A stretch of DNA of 64,000 nucleotides from Aliiruegeria haliotis (GCF_003003255.1 NZ_PVTD01000011.1:89694-153693); one strand, 5' to 3'. Positions 52,684 to 62,150 are shown, numbered from the stretch's first letter. Notes: generated from the sequence alone by a model not told the origin. Made by a program: numbers and translations.

Positions 52684-53033
52684 CAGACCCAGGGCCTCGC
52701 CACCTCTATCCACCGATGCACTAAGTCTGTCATCAAGCCGCCTCTCCCTGCTTGTTCAACTCGACCGAGGACGCCCTGCTGGCGCTTCCGTCGCCCGGTT
52801 GGTTGCAAGGTATTATACATAGAACCTTTGTCAAGCAAAAAGCCGCGCCACGATCGCCGAGGGGGACTGTTTTGCAAAGTCGGGATGGTGTGGTGTTGGC
52901 GCGCCCGGAGCACGCCAGAGCGGTTGCGCCAGGCATGCACAATCGCCCCGGCTGCACGCTGGCACCAAATGCCCACGCCCCAAAAGGCTACTAGAAATCG
53001 ACGATCAGGGACGCCGGGCTGGCCCGGCTTCAG
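52684..53033 (-). promoter_or_regulatory. Promoter/operator region of the ABC-isomerase-lar operon
   Basis: Gene-free. On the minus strand a perfect TATAAT lies at 52817-52812 with TTTTGC 17 bases ahead; a perfect TTGACA (52834-52829) is only 11 bases ahead, too close to be its partner. AAGGT (52807-52811) and ACCTT (52824-52828) form an inverted repeat that wraps the -10 box, a likely operator. The same AAGGTAT word recurs upstream of the GntR gene. The remainder shows no clear feature. Confidence 0.5.
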
Positions 53034-53783
53034 TCATTGCTCGAAATGGATATGGAACGAAATGAAGGAACTCGGGTATTTGATTCGGGCAGCATAAAAA
53101 ACATCGCCACTCGTATCCCGGAATGTCCGGTTGACGTCGGCGATGGGTGAATTGACATCGACCTTGAGCAAGCGCGCATCCTGCACATCCGCAGAGGCAA
53201 TCGCCAGTGTCTGGTCGGCCGATGACATTTCGATCGAAAGCTCGGCCAGCACCTCAACGGCGATCCGGTGCCGAAAATCGTCCGGCGCCAGCGAATAGAC
53301 ATCGTTTCGAACGAACACATCCACCAGCGAGAAGGGCATTTTTCCCTTGCTGTGGATGCGGCGGAAGAAGGTGAACCTCTCCTTCAGTTGCACCGGGTCG
53401 ACGCCGTCAAACTTCGGCACGGAGGGCGAATCCTCCAGATTGGTGGAAATGATCTCCGCCTCGCCCCCTCTGACAAGCGCCGTGAGGGTGTCGAGCTTCG
53501 CACTCATCCGAAACACTTCATGCGGGGCGACCGGACGGTCATTGACAAAAGTCCCGCGCCCAGACCCTCTTTCGATCAATCCCTCAGATTCAAGGATGTC
53601 CATGGCCTGTCGAACGGTCACCCTGGACACGCCCATCTCAAGCGTCAGGTCGTTGAGCGTCGGGAGCCGTTCGCCCGACTTGAAGGACCCGTCCAGAATG
53701 CGGCTTCTCAGGATTGCAGCCAGCTCCACATAAAGTGGCACCGCTTTCCGGCGCAGATTCTTCAGATCGGCCACGACAAACAT
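53034..53783 (-). CDS. GntR-family (HutC/FarR type) regulator
   Basis: The 249-residue regulator has a GntR winged helix (residues 14-80; RSRILDGSFKSGERLPTLND, then GVSRVTVRQAMDILESEGLI and the wing GSGRGTFV) and a C-terminal UTRA/UbiC-like ligand domain ending in FHIHFEQ. HutC-type regulators sense sugars, amines or phosphonates. It is divergent from nothing: it faces the same way as the ABC operon and is separated from it by 350 bases holding the promoter. It is the obvious controller of that operon and probably itself. Confidence 0.88.
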   Translation of the reverse strand: MFVVADLKNLRRKAVPLYVELAAILRSRILDGSFKSGERLPTLNDLTLEMGVSRVTVRQAMDILESEGLIERGSGRGTFVNDRPVAPHEVFRMSAKLDTLTALVRGGEAEIISTNLEDSPSVPKFDGVDPVQLKERFTFFRRIHSKGKMPFSLVDVFVRNDVYSLAPDDFRHRIAVEVLAELSIEMSSADQTLAIASADVQDARLLKVDVNSPIADVNRTFRDTSGDVFYAARIKYPSSFISFHIHFEQ

Positions 53784-53793
53784 CCCAAGTAAA

Positions 53794-53810
53794 ATACCTT
53801 ACCACCTTAC
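53794..53810 (-). promoter_or_regulatory. Possible GntR autoregulatory site
   Basis: Read on the minus strand, GTAAGGTGGTAAGGTAT shows two direct TAAGGT copies ending ten bases before the GntR start codon. AAGGTAT also occurs in the inverted repeat at the downstream operon promoter (52807-52813). The sharing suggests one regulator binds both. Confidence 0.38.
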
Positions 53811-53975
53811 ACGCGGAAGACACATCGGGGAAGCCCGAAACCACGTGGAAGGGCGCGTGCCGAAAATGGTCAAGGATTTCACGGCACGAAGTCACCAAGC
53901 CGGAAACCCGGGAAACCGCCCTGCCCTGCGCAACCGCGTGCCGCTGCGGGCGCCCGCAGAACGCCCCCGGAAAGC

Positions 53976-55178
53976 TCAGATATCCGCCTCGGTGGTGGTG
54001 CGGCGACCAATCCTGAACGCGCGGTCAAGATCGGGCGACAGCTCCATGCCGAGACCCGGCCCCGGCGGAACGGAGATCATTCCGTCTCTGACCTCCGGAA
54101 GTGCCGTGACAAGATCGCGGTACCAGGTCTTGTAGAAGGCGCGCACGCTTTCCTGAACAAGCGCATTCGGCGCGTTCAACGACAGATGCGTGCTTGCCCC
54201 CAGAACCACGGGCCCAGTACAATCATGCGGCGCAACGGGCAAATGCCAGGCTTCGGCCATGGCGGCGATCTTTCGCGCTTCGCTCAGCCCGCCGCACCAG
54301 GACAGGTCCAGCATGATGACGCCGGCAGCATCCGTTTCGAGAAGATCGCGGAACGCCCAACGACCTCCCAGCGTCTCACTTGCGCAGATCGGCGCCTGGC
54401 TGACCTCGGCATAGCGCTTCAGGCTGCCGAGACTGTCCATCCGTATCGGGTCCTCGTGCCAGAATGTCTTGAACGCGGCCAGCTCGCGAGCGATCTGCAT
54501 CGCGGGCAGCAACTGCCACATCGAGTGGAATTCAACCATGATATCCATCCGGTCACCCACGGCGGTCCGGATCTTCTCGAAAGGCAGCAATGCCTTCTTC
54601 ATGTCTTCGGCCGAGATGTAGTGCCCGCGACTCTTTTCGGCGGCCATGTCGAAGGGCCAGATCTTCATCGCGGTGATGCCTTCGGCCAGAAGAGACTCGG
54701 CCAACTCGTCGGCGCGGTTCAGAAACCCGTTGAGATCGTCGAAATCCTCGGTCGCGCCGAGCCCGAAATTCCCGGATTGCTGCCCGGAGGCGTTCTTTAT
54801 GTACTCGACACCAGCGCAGGTGTTGTAGGTGCGGATCTCCTGGCGGGTAAAGCCCCCAAGAAGCTGCGCAACAGGTTGCCCAACCGCCTTGCCGAACAGG
54901 TCCCACAGAGCGATATCGAATGCGGAATTGCCGCGCATCTCCACCCCGGTGGAGCGAAACCCGAGATAGCCAACGAGATCGGCCGACAGCAGATCGATTT
55001 GCAGCGGATCGCGTCCGATCACGCGCGGCGCAACATATTCGTGCAGATATGCCTCCACCGCCTGGGCAACAAAAAAGGTCTCGCCCAACCCCTTCAGGCC
55101 TTCGTCCGTATGGACCTCCAGCCAGAGCAGATTCGGCCGCTCCTCGATCCGAATGGTCTCGATCGCAGTAATCTTCAT
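53976..55178 (-). CDS. Enolase-superfamily acid-sugar dehydratase (mandelate racemase/galactonate dehydratase type)
   Basis: A 400-residue TIM-barrel enzyme. Visible active-site residues are Lys172 in MKIWPFD, metal ligands in Glu216 (VEFHSMW, with His218 as likely acid), Glu242 (HEDP) and Glu268 (ASETLGGR), and the base pair His318-Asp319 (PHDCTG). His in the second barrel strand plus a C-terminal His is the galactonate/gluconate dehydratase arrangement, which removes water to form a 2-keto-3-deoxy acid. Its ATG overlaps the LacI regulator stop by four bases, so the regulator and enzyme share a message. Confidence 0.85.
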   Translation of the reverse strand: MKITAIETIRIEERPNLLWLEVHTDEGLKGLGETFFVAQAVEAYLHEYVAPRVIGRDPLQIDLLSADLVGYLGFRSTGVEMRGNSAFDIALWDLFGKAVGQPVAQLLGGFTRQEIRTYNTCAGVEYIKNASGQQSGNFGLGATEDFDDLNGFLNRADELAESLLAEGITAMKIWPFDMAAEKSRGHYISAEDMKKALLPFEKIRTAVGDRMDIMVEFHSMWQLLPAMQIARELAAFKTFWHEDPIRMDSLGSLKRYAEVSQAPICASETLGGRWAFRDLLETDAAGVIMLDLSWCGGLSEARKIAAMAEAWHLPVAPHDCTGPVVLGASTHLSLNAPNALVQESVRAFYKTWYRDLVTALPEVRDGMISVPPGPGLGMELSPDLDRAFRIGRRTTTEADI

Positions 55179-56242
55179 GTCGTTTCCCCGGAATGGATAC
55201 CGACCGACGGCATCGGCCGGCGGCGTGTGGACTGGCGTGGAACGAGTTTGGTCCCGAGAATTACCGGCGGCGGAGCCGCCTCTCCCTCCGGATCCAGGGC
55301 CGCATTGATCATCTGGACTGATTGCAGGCCGACCTCATATCGTGGGGTCGCAATTGTCGTCAGCGACGGATTCACTTCGGCGCTGATATCGAGGTCATTG
55401 TAACCGCAGACGCCCAATGCTTCCGGCACGCGGATATTGCGGCGCGCGGCCTCGAAGAGAGCCCCTGTCGCAAGGTCATCGTTGTTGCAAAACAGCGAAT
55501 CCGTGTCCGGCGCCTGGGCCAGAAGGTCGCTGAACAACTGCGCGCCAAGCCCTACCGACGAATGCAGCGGAGTCGAGACCACCCGCGCGGGTTCAAAGAT
55601 CCCAAGCTGCTGCGCTTCCTCCGTGAAACCGGCCAACCGTACCCGCGAGCGGGGATCCATGCGTGCAGTCAGAATACCCGGGCGACGATACCCCATGTCG
55701 TGCAGATGCCGAACGGCTGCCTTCGCGCCCTCGAAATGGGAAAACCCGACGAGCCGATCAACGGGCTTGTCGGTCACATCCATGATCTGGACCACTGGAC
55801 AGCTGGACGCTTCCAGCATCTTTCTCCCCGCCTCGGTATGATTCACGCCCGCCACGATCAGACCGGCAGGCCGCTGCTGAAGAAAGGTCCGAATCAAGTT
55901 CTCTTCCTTGCTCGGGCTGTAGCGAGAGTTCCCGATCTGCACCGTAAGGCGCGTCTCTTCTATCGCATCGTAGACGCCCTTGAGCACATCCGTGAACACG
56001 GAGTTGGTCAACGAGGGAATCACGAGCCCGACCACGTTGCTGCGCTTCGACGCCAGTGCCGAGGCCGCCATGTCTGGCACATAGCCGAGGTCATCGATGG
56101 CGCGAAGAATTCGTACCCGTGTATCTTCCGAGACCCGTTCCGGGTTCCGGATGCAGCGGGACACGGTGATTGCGCTAACCTTGGCGAGCCGCGCAACATC
56201 GCTCAGCGTGACCCGGGAGGAATCCCTTTTTTTGCTGCCCAT
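55175..56242 (-). CDS. LacI-family regulator of the sugar-acid genes
   Basis: A 355-residue LacI/GalR protein. The HTH is at residues 11-35 (VTLSDVARLAKVSAITVSRC), the hinge follows, and an effector domain similar to gluconate-type repressors fills the rest. It overlaps the dehydratase gene and is divergent from the TRAP operon. A perfect TGACAGCGCTGTCA palindrome at 56286-56299 lies between the divergent starts and fits the AGCGCT-centred operators of this family. Derepression by a sugar acid or keto-deoxy acid is expected. Confidence 0.92.
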   Translation of the reverse strand: MGSKKRDSSRVTLSDVARLAKVSAITVSRCIRNPERVSEDTRVRILRAIDDLGYVPDMAASALASKRSNVVGLVIPSLTNSVFTDVLKGVYDAIEETRLTVQIGNSRYSPSKEENLIRTFLQQRPAGLIVAGVNHTEAGRKMLEASSCPVVQIMDVTDKPVDRLVGFSHFEGAKAAVRHLHDMGYRRPGILTARMDPRSRVRLAGFTEEAQQLGIFEPARVVSTPLHSSVGLGAQLFSDLLAQAPDTDSLFCNNDDLATGALFEAARRNIRVPEALGVCGYNDLDISAEVNPSLTTIATPRYEVGLQSVQMINAALDPEGEAAPPPVILGTKLVPRQSTRRRPMPSVGIHSGETT

Positions 56243-56285
56243 TCCTCCTCCGAAGCCAATTGTCGCACGGTTTGAACTTGACGTG

Positions 56286-56299
56286 TGACAGCGCTGTCA
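56286..56299. promoter_or_regulatory. LacI-type operator palindrome
   Basis: TGACAGCGCTGTCA is a perfect 14-bp palindrome located between the divergent LacI regulator (start 56242) and TRAP receptor (start 56364). On the plus strand TTGACG at 56278-56283 lies just ahead, so the palindrome falls in the spacer of a plausible but weak promoter. A single site could repress both directions. Confidence 0.72.
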
Positions 56300-56363
56300 T
56301 TACCGCTACGCACACTTTGCGTCAAGCGCGCGAACGATCGCGTGCAGATTGGGAGGATCATCT

Positions 56364-57386
56364 ATGCTCAAAACTACTCATCTGGCCCTTGGTACGGTTC
56401 TGCTCGGCCTCGGGCTTGCCAGTTCCGCCATGGCGCAGGACTTCGCACTGAAGTTCCAGTCGTCGGACCCGGCTGGCAACGCCAACTTCATCCTCCAGCA
56501 GGAATGGACCAAGATGGTCGCCGACAAGACCGGCGGACAGGTCACGGTGGAGCTGCTGCCTGTGGGATCGATCGTGGCTCACAACGAAACGCAGGACGCG
56601 ATTGCCGCGGGCATCATCGATGGGCACATCACCGACACGTCCTATTTTGCCGGCAAGGATCCGGCTTTCGGCCTGATTGCAAACCCTGTCGGGGCATGGT
56701 CGTCGCCGGACGAGATGTTCGGGTTCATGTACGACGGCGGCGGCAAGGAACTGATGAACGAGATCCTGGAGCCCTATGGGCTGCACTTCATCGGCCCGAC
56801 CACGCCCGGGCTCGAAGCCTTCCTGTCCAAGAAGCCGCTCGACGGCGTCGACGACCTAAAGGGCCTGAAGCTGCGCGCACCTGAAGGCATGGTGCAAAAG
56901 GTCTTCCAGGCAGCGGGCGCCGCACCTGTGAACCTCCCCGGCTCCGAAGTCTTCACCGCACTGGACAAGGGCGTCATCGACGCGGCCGACTATTCGGTCT
57001 TCTCGACAAACAACGACCAGGGCATGCACGATGTGGCGACCCATCCGGTCTTCCCGGGCTTCCACTCCATGCCGCTTGTCGAGATCTCGATCAACAAGGC
57101 CAAGTGGGATGCAATGTCGCCCGAACTGCAAGCGGCACTTGAAGAGACGGTAAAGGAATTCGCCCAAATGCAGGTCGCGACGCTCGCAGAGCGTGACATG
57201 ACCGCCGTCGAGGCCGCCAAGGCAGGCGGCAAGGTCACCGTGCACGACTGGCCGGCGGAAGAACGCGCCAAGTTCCGTGGCATCGCCACCGGCGAATGGG
57301 AAAAAGCCGCGTCCGCATCTCCGGCGTCCCAAAAGGTGTATGACACGCTCGTCGCCTACCTGAAGAGCGCCGGCCTTCTGAACTGA
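56364..57386 (+). CDS. dctP: TRAP receptor, DctP family
   Basis: A 340-residue periplasmic receptor for an acid sugar or other organic acid. The signal peptide ends near residue 23 (AMA, then QDFALKFQSS). The conserved Arg of DctP proteins is present in LKLRAPEG near residue 174, which pairs with the substrate carboxylate. GGGAGGA is well placed before the ATG at 56364. A strong hairpin follows before dctQ. The neighbouring dehydratases suggest an aldonate or uronate-derived ligand. Confidence 0.92.
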   Translation: MLKTTHLALGTVLLGLGLASSAMAQDFALKFQSSDPAGNANFILQQEWTKMVADKTGGQVTVELLPVGSIVAHNETQDAIAAGIIDGHITDTSYFAGKDPAFGLIANPVGAWSSPDEMFGFMYDGGGKELMNEILEPYGLHFIGPTTPGLEAFLSKKPLDGVDDLKGLKLRAPEGMVQKVFQAAGAAPVNLPGSEVFTALDKGVIDAADYSVFSTNNDQGMHDVATHPVFPGFHSMPLVEISINKAKWDAMSPELQAALEETVKEFAQMQVATLAERDMTAVEAAKAGGKVTVHDWPAEERAKFRGIATGEWEKAASASPASQKVYDTLVAYLKSAGLLN

Positions 57387-57401
57387 TCCCGTATGCTCCT
57401 T

Positions 57402-57431
57402 TGCCCCGCCGACCGTTGCGTCGGCGGGGCA
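57402..57431 (+). other. Strong 12-bp hairpin between dctP and dctQ
   Basis: TGCCCCGCCGAC (57402-57413) and GTCGGCGGGGCA (57420-57431) form a perfect stem around a 6-base loop, 15 bases after the dctP stop. No T-run follows. Such hairpins usually raise the stability and amount of receptor mRNA relative to the permease genes. Confidence 0.75.
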
Positions 57432-57453
57432 CACATTCCCCCAGGAGAAAGAG

Positions 57454-58029
57454 ATGTCGGACCCCAATATCCCCAAGGATTCCGTGACGCCGACCGAACC
57501 CGTCGAACCATCGGACGAGGCGATTCCCGAGGCGGGCCTGCTCGGTCGGGTGATCAACAGCTTCGGTATCCTCTTTGCGCTCGGCATTCTTGCGTCGGCC
57601 TTCATCCTGATGATCGAAGTCGTCATGCGGTACGGCTTCAACGCACCGACCTTCTGGGCTCACGAAACCGTGATTTTCATCAATGCCTGTGCATTCGTAT
57701 TCGGTGGCCTCTACGTCGTCGCCCGCAATGGCCACATCCGCGTCGTCCTGATCTACAACCACCTTTCTGGTGGTCTGCGCCGGGCCTTCGACGTGGGCAT
57801 TTCCATCACATGCCTTGTCGCCACGATCTTCTTTGGCTGGGCTGCCTGGGCCGTACTCGTGCGTGCCGTTTGGACCCCCACCGGGGAGCTCAGACTGGAA
57901 ACCAGCGGCAGCGCCTGGAACCCGCCGACACCGGGAATGCTCAAGATTTTCCTGTTCGTCATTCTCGTCATGATGGCGGTTCAGTTCGCCGTTCTGACCG
58001 TCAACTACTTCAGAAAGCCCGGACGCTAA
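57454..58029 (+). CDS. dctQ: TRAP small permease, DctQ family
   Basis: A 191-residue protein with four membrane helices and the family pattern of a Glu/Arg pair after the second helix (EVVMRYGFNAPTFWAHE). It is the small TRAP subunit. A long charged N-terminus (residues 1-28) precedes the first helix. It lies between dctP and dctM, three bases before the latter. CAGGAGAAAGAG precedes its ATG. Confidence 0.9.
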   Translation: MSDPNIPKDSVTPTEPVEPSDEAIPEAGLLGRVINSFGILFALGILASAFILMIEVVMRYGFNAPTFWAHETVIFINACAFVFGGLYVVARNGHIRVVLIYNHLSGGLRRAFDVGISITCLVATIFFGWAAWAVLVRAVWTPTGELRLETSGSAWNPPTPGMLKIFLFVILVMMAVQFAVLTVNYFRKPGR

Positions 58030-58032
58030 GCC

Positions 58033-59367
58033 ATGGAATTCCTGTCGCTTCTCCCCGAATTCAAGTCCATGGGCATCGAGTGGGGCACGCTCGTGATGTT
58101 CGCGATGCTGTTCGGCCTCTTGCTCACCGGGATGCCGCTGGCGTTCGTAACCCTGCTCGTTGCGCTGATCTTCGCACTGGCGTGGTTCGGCCCGATGTCG
58201 GTGCCGCTGATCACCTCGCGGATCTTCAGTTTCGTCAATTCCTTCGTTTTCGTCTCGGTGCCGATGTTCGTGCTGATGGCGGCAATCCTCGACAAATCAG
58301 GTATCGCGCGCGACCTCTTCGACGCCATGCGCCTGATCGGGGGCCGGTTGCGCGGTGGTGTGGCGGTACAGACGCTGCTAGTCGCGGTCGTGCTTGCGGC
58401 CATGTCCGGGATCATCGGCGGCGAGGTTGTGCTGCTCGGCCTGCTCGCGCTGCCTCAGATGCTTCGGCTGGGCTATGACCGGCGCCTTGCCATCGGCGTC
58501 TGTTGCGCTGGCGGCGCGCTCGGCACCATGGTGCCCCCCTCCATCGTGCTCATCATCTATGGCCTGACTGCCAGTGTCTCGATCGGCGACCTGTTTACGG
58601 CAGCCTTCATCCCGGGGTTCATGCTCGCCTCCTTCTACGTCGCCTATGTGCTGGTTCGTGCCTATCTCAACCCGGAAATCGCCCCCATTCCCGAAGCCAG
58701 ACATGTGCCGCGGGCCGAAAAGCTTCGCTTGCTCAAGGGCCTGCTGCTACCGATCATGGTCGTGGTCTTCGTGCTCGGCTCGATCTATGGCGGCATTGCC
58801 TCCGTGACCGAAGCCTCGGCGGTTGGCGTGGGGGGCGTGATCCTGTCCACCATCATCCGCGGCGAGTTCTCAACCCAGCTTCTGGTCGACGCTGCCAAAC
58901 GGACGCTCTCCACTGTCGGGATGATCGTCTGGATCGGCATCGGCGCCTCGGCCCTCGTGGGCGTGTTCAACCTGATGGGCGGTATAAACTTCGTCTCCAG
59001 CCTGATCACCGGCGTGTCCGAGAACCCGACGGTCATCGTGCTCTTGATGATGCTGATCCTCTTCGTGCTCGGCATGTTCCTCGACTGGGTGGGCATCGCC
59101 TTGCTCACCATGCCGATCTTCGTGCCCATCGTCCGCCAGCTTGGACTGGACCCGGTCTGGTTCGGTGTCGTGTTCGCGATGAACATGCAGGTCAGCTTCC
59201 TTTCGCCGCCCTTTGGCCCGGCGGCCTTCTACCTGAAGTCAGTGACGCCAGACGACATCACCCTGGGCGAGATCTTCCGCTCCTTGCTGCCGTTCATTTG
59301 CCTTCAAATTCTGGCCCTGGCGCTCCTGATCGCTTTCCCCGGGCTCACTCAAATCCTGCGAGGCTAA
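58033..59367 (+). CDS. dctM: TRAP large permease, DctM family
   Basis: A 444-residue integral membrane protein with about eleven helices. Family motifs include [19 protein letters not shown] near residue 35, [17 protein letters not shown] near residue 165 and [16 protein letters not shown] near the C-terminus. It is the sodium-linked translocation channel. It is followed by the dehydratase with four bases between, so import and breakdown are co-expressed. Confidence 0.94.
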   Translation: MEFLSLLPEFKSMGIEWGTLVMFAMLFGLLLTGMPLAFVTLLVALIFALAWFGPMSVPLITSRIFSFVNSFVFVSVPMFVLMAAILDKSGIARDLFDAMRLIGGRLRGGVAVQTLLVAVVLAAMSGIIGGEVVLLGLLALPQMLRLGYDRRLAIGVCCAGGALGTMVPPSIVLIIYGLTASVSIGDLFTAAFIPGFMLASFYVAYVLVRAYLNPEIAPIPEARHVPRAEKLRLLKGLLLPIMVVVFVLGSIYGGIASVTEASAVGVGGVILSTIIRGEFSTQLLVDAAKRTLSTVGMIVWIGIGASALVGVFNLMGGINFVSSLITGVSENPTVIVLLMMLILFVLGMFLDWVGIALLTMPIFVPIVRQLGLDPVWFGVVFAMNMQVSFLSPPFGPAAFYLKSVTPDDITLGEIFRSLLPFICLQILALALLIAFPGLTQILRG

Positions 59368-59371
59368 CCCA

Positions 59372-61165
59372 ATGTCCAACAAGAAACCCGACCTTCGGTC
59401 CCGCAAGTGGTTCGACAATCCCGACGATCTGGAGATGACGGCGCTCTACCTCGAACGCTACCTAAATTATGGGCTGACCATCGATGAACTGCGGTCCGGA
59501 AAGCCGATCATCGCCATTGCGCAAACCGGGAGCGACCTGAGCCCGTGCAACAGGCATCACCTGGAACTCACCAAGCGCGTTCGCGATGGCATTATCGCAT
59601 CCGGCGGCGTGCCGTTGGAAGTTCCGGTGCACCCAATTCAGGAGACCGGGAAGCGGCCCACGGCGATGCTCGACCGCAACCTCGCCTATCTGAGCCTCGT
59701 GGAGACGTTGTTCGGCTATCCGCTCGACGGCGTGGTGCTGAACATCGGTTGCGACAAGACCACGCCGGCGCTGCTCATGGCAGCGGCGACGGTGGGAATC
59801 CCGGCCATTGCATTCTCTGTCGGACCTATGCTCAACGGCTACTACCATGGCAGCCGTGCGGGCTCCGGCACGGTTATCTGGGCTGCCCGGCAGGACCTCG
59901 CCGCCGGCAAAATCACCGCAGACGAGTTTCTGGACATCGCAGCCTCGTCGGCGCCCAGCGTCGGCTATTGCAACACCATGGGCACCGCCAGCACGATGAA
60001 CAGTCTGGCGGAGGCGCTTGGCATGCAACTTGTCGGGTCGGCCGCGATCCCAGCGCCCTACCGCGAACGCGGCCAGATGGCTTTCGAGACCGGTCGTCGC
60101 ATCGTCGACATGGTGCACGAGGATCTGGTTCCCGACCGCGTGATGACTCGTAAGTCGTTCGAGAACGCGATCGTGGTCTGCTCCGCACTCGGCGGATCGA
60201 CGAACGCTCCGATACACCTCAACGCCATCGCCGCCCACTTGGGCCTGCCCCTGACAAATTCAGATTGGGAGACGTTCGGCTACGAAATTCCGCTGCTGGT
60301 CAACTTGCAACCGGTGGGCAAGTACCTCGGTGAGGATTTCCATCACGCTGGTGGTGTTCCTGCCGTGGTGGCCGAACTGCTGCGCAAGGATCTGCTGCCG
60401 CACCCGGATGCCCTGACCGTCGAGGGCAAGACCGTGGCCGAGCTTTATGCCGACTTCGCGATCCTGACTCCGGACGTCATCCGCACCACCGACGACCCGA
60501 TCCTCGAACGCGCCGGATTCCTGAATCTGGGTGGCAACCTCTTCGACAGCGCCATTATGAAAACTTCGGCAATCGATGACGAGTTCCGCGGTCGCTACCT
60601 TGAGAATCCCGAGGACCCGATGGCCTTCGAAGGGCCGGCGGCCGTGTTCGACGGACCGGAGGACTTCCACAAGCGGATCGATGATCCTGCACTTGGCTTG
60701 ACCGAAGCCTCCATTCTGGTGATGCGCGGCGCCGGTCCCATCGGCTATCCGGGCGGTGCCGAAGTGGTAAACATGCGCCCGCCCTCCTACCTTATCAAGA
60801 AGGGTGTGCACGCGCTGCCTTGTATCGGTGACGGAAGGCAATCCGGCACCTCCGGCTCGGCCTCTATCCTGAACGCATCGCCCGAGGCCGCGGCCGGTGG
60901 CGGACTGGCCCTGCTGCGCGATGGTGATGTGATCCGCGTCGATCTCAAGTCCCGCAAGGTCGATGCCAAGGTTGCACAGGACGAATGGGACGCACGGCGC
61001 ACAGAACTCGACGCGCTGCTCGCAACGCTCACACCGGAAAGCCAAAGCCCGTGGCAGGCACTGTTCCGCGAAAAGGTCCGCCCCTTTGCCGAGGGAATGG
61101 TCCTGGACAACGCCACGGACTATCGGTCCATTGCCCGGAAAACCTTGCCACGTAACAACCACTAA
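59372..61165 (+). CDS. IlvD/EDD-family sugar-acid dehydratase (pentonate/hexonate type)
   Basis: The 597-residue protein is a [2Fe-2S] dehydratase of the arabinonate/xylonate group rather than IlvD of valine synthesis. Cluster cysteines stand at 59 (SPCN), 127 (GCDKTTPA) and 200 ([12 protein letters not shown]), the same numbers I recall for Rhizobium L-arabinonate dehydratase, and the alkoxide serine is in [10 protein letters not shown]. It removes water from an aldonate to give a 2-keto-3-deoxy acid. It ends the TRAP operon. A second dehydratase of another superfamily lies on the opposite side of the same operator. Confidence 0.9.
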   Translation: MSNKKPDLRSRKWFDNPDDLEMTALYLERYLNYGLTIDELRSGKPIIAIAQTGSDLSPCNRHHLELTKRVRDGIIASGGVPLEVPVHPIQETGKRPTAMLDRNLAYLSLVETLFGYPLDGVVLNIGCDKTTPALLMAAATVGIPAIAFSVGPMLNGYYHGSRAGSGTVIWAARQDLAAGKITADEFLDIAASSAPSVGYCNTMGTASTMNSLAEALGMQLVGSAAIPAPYRERGQMAFETGRRIVDMVHEDLVPDRVMTRKSFENAIVVCSALGGSTNAPIHLNAIAAHLGLPLTNSDWETFGYEIPLLVNLQPVGKYLGEDFHHAGGVPAVVAELLRKDLLPHPDALTVEGKTVAELYADFAILTPDVIRTTDDPILERAGFLNLGGNLFDSAIMKTSAIDDEFRGRYLENPEDPMAFEGPAAVFDGPEDFHKRIDDPALGLTEASILVMRGAGPIGYPGGAEVVNMRPPSYLIKKGVHALPCIGDGRQSGTSGSASILNASPEAAAGGGLALLRDGDVIRVDLKSRKVDAKVAQDEWDARRTELDALLATLTPESQSPWQALFREKVRPFAEGMVLDNATDYRSIARKTLPRNNH

Positions 61166-62150
61166 GCCGACAGACCGAAAGCCGGCGCCCCCCGACAGCC
61201 GAGTGTGCCGCTTGGCTAGCGGCTTCGAACGTTTGTCTTCGTAGTCAAGGCCGGCCCCGGCGGCCTCATCATCGATGCCGGCAGTGCCGTCGTCCTGGAT
61301 ACCGGGCGGCGGATGTGGCTGAAGACCGGGGCGCCATCGGCACCTTGGGCGGCGGGAACCGGGCTCACTGGGACCGGGCGACCCACAATCTGGATTGCGG
61401 TAAGTGGCCGACACGATGGGCAAACTTGCACACCGCGGATGGGAAAACGCGCCAGACAATTCGTGGAAAACGGTGCCCAATATCATCGAATATGTCGACA
61501 CGCAGTTCATCCTTGAGATCTACTGCCTACCGCATCGGGATGCCGGTCGCGTCCGGTGGCGAGGATTTCACCGCTAGAACCAAGGCCCGTTGAAATCCAC
61601 TCTCGTGGAGATCGTGGCCGAGTCCTCCGCCGCGACCGTCCCGACCACCGGACAACCGTTCCGTCGCCTTACGGAACACAAGCCCTGCCGACAATATGCA
61701 CCCTGCTCAGCAAAGCGATACTGATCGCATATTACTCGTCAAACGGAGCAGGCGGCACAGGAACCTGATCTAGCGATCCACGCATGAAAACACGATCAGG
61801 CTCAGCCCGTTCAGAGATCCACTGTGCATGCCGGCGTGCTGGAGTGATGATTGAACGCGGCACCGCCTGACTAACCCACACCCGCGGGATGATCGAAGCG
61901 TCCGTGTGGGATATTCGCAGCGAACAGAATCGACAGCGAGTTCGGCGCAATACGTCTGCTGGTAAATCGGGAACTCCCATTCGGAAGGTAAGCTCGAACG
62001 CCTCGTGGTCAGCTTCCTCTGCCGCTATGTGGCCCGGCACCGGTTGCCTTTTGGTGCCATTTCAAAGGCTTGAACCCCTGAAGAAATCCCATCGGCGAAA
62101 CGGATATTTCGCCTTTTCGATCCTATGCTTGCCCCGCTATACGGGTCGGC
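61166..62150. other. 985-base region without a convincing gene
   Basis: After the dehydratase comes a weak 6-bp hairpin (GCCGCT 61207-61212, AGCGGC 61218-61223) that may end the TRAP message. A 53-codon frame at 61416-61577 (contains SWKTVPNIIEYVDTQFILEI) has protein-like composition but no ribosome site and could be a gene relic. Farther right is a 102-codon minus-strand frame, listed separately. Composition falls toward AT near 62.1 kb as the integrated element begins. Confidence 0.45.
61732..62040 (-). CDS. Possible hypothetical ORF, weakly supported
   Basis: A 102-codon frame starting at a GTG with no clear ribosome site. It reads as a plausible soluble protein ending VPVPPAPFDE, with two cysteines in RCRFCSLR, but I see no domain. 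It lies next to the broken tRNA and opposite no better frame. It may be a remnant or chance open frame. Confidence 0.22.
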   Translation of the reverse strand: MPGHIAAEEADHEAFELTFRMGVPDLPADVLRRTRCRFCSLRISHTDASIIPRVWVSQAVPRSIITPARRHAQWISERAEPDRVFMRGSLDQVPVPPAPFDE

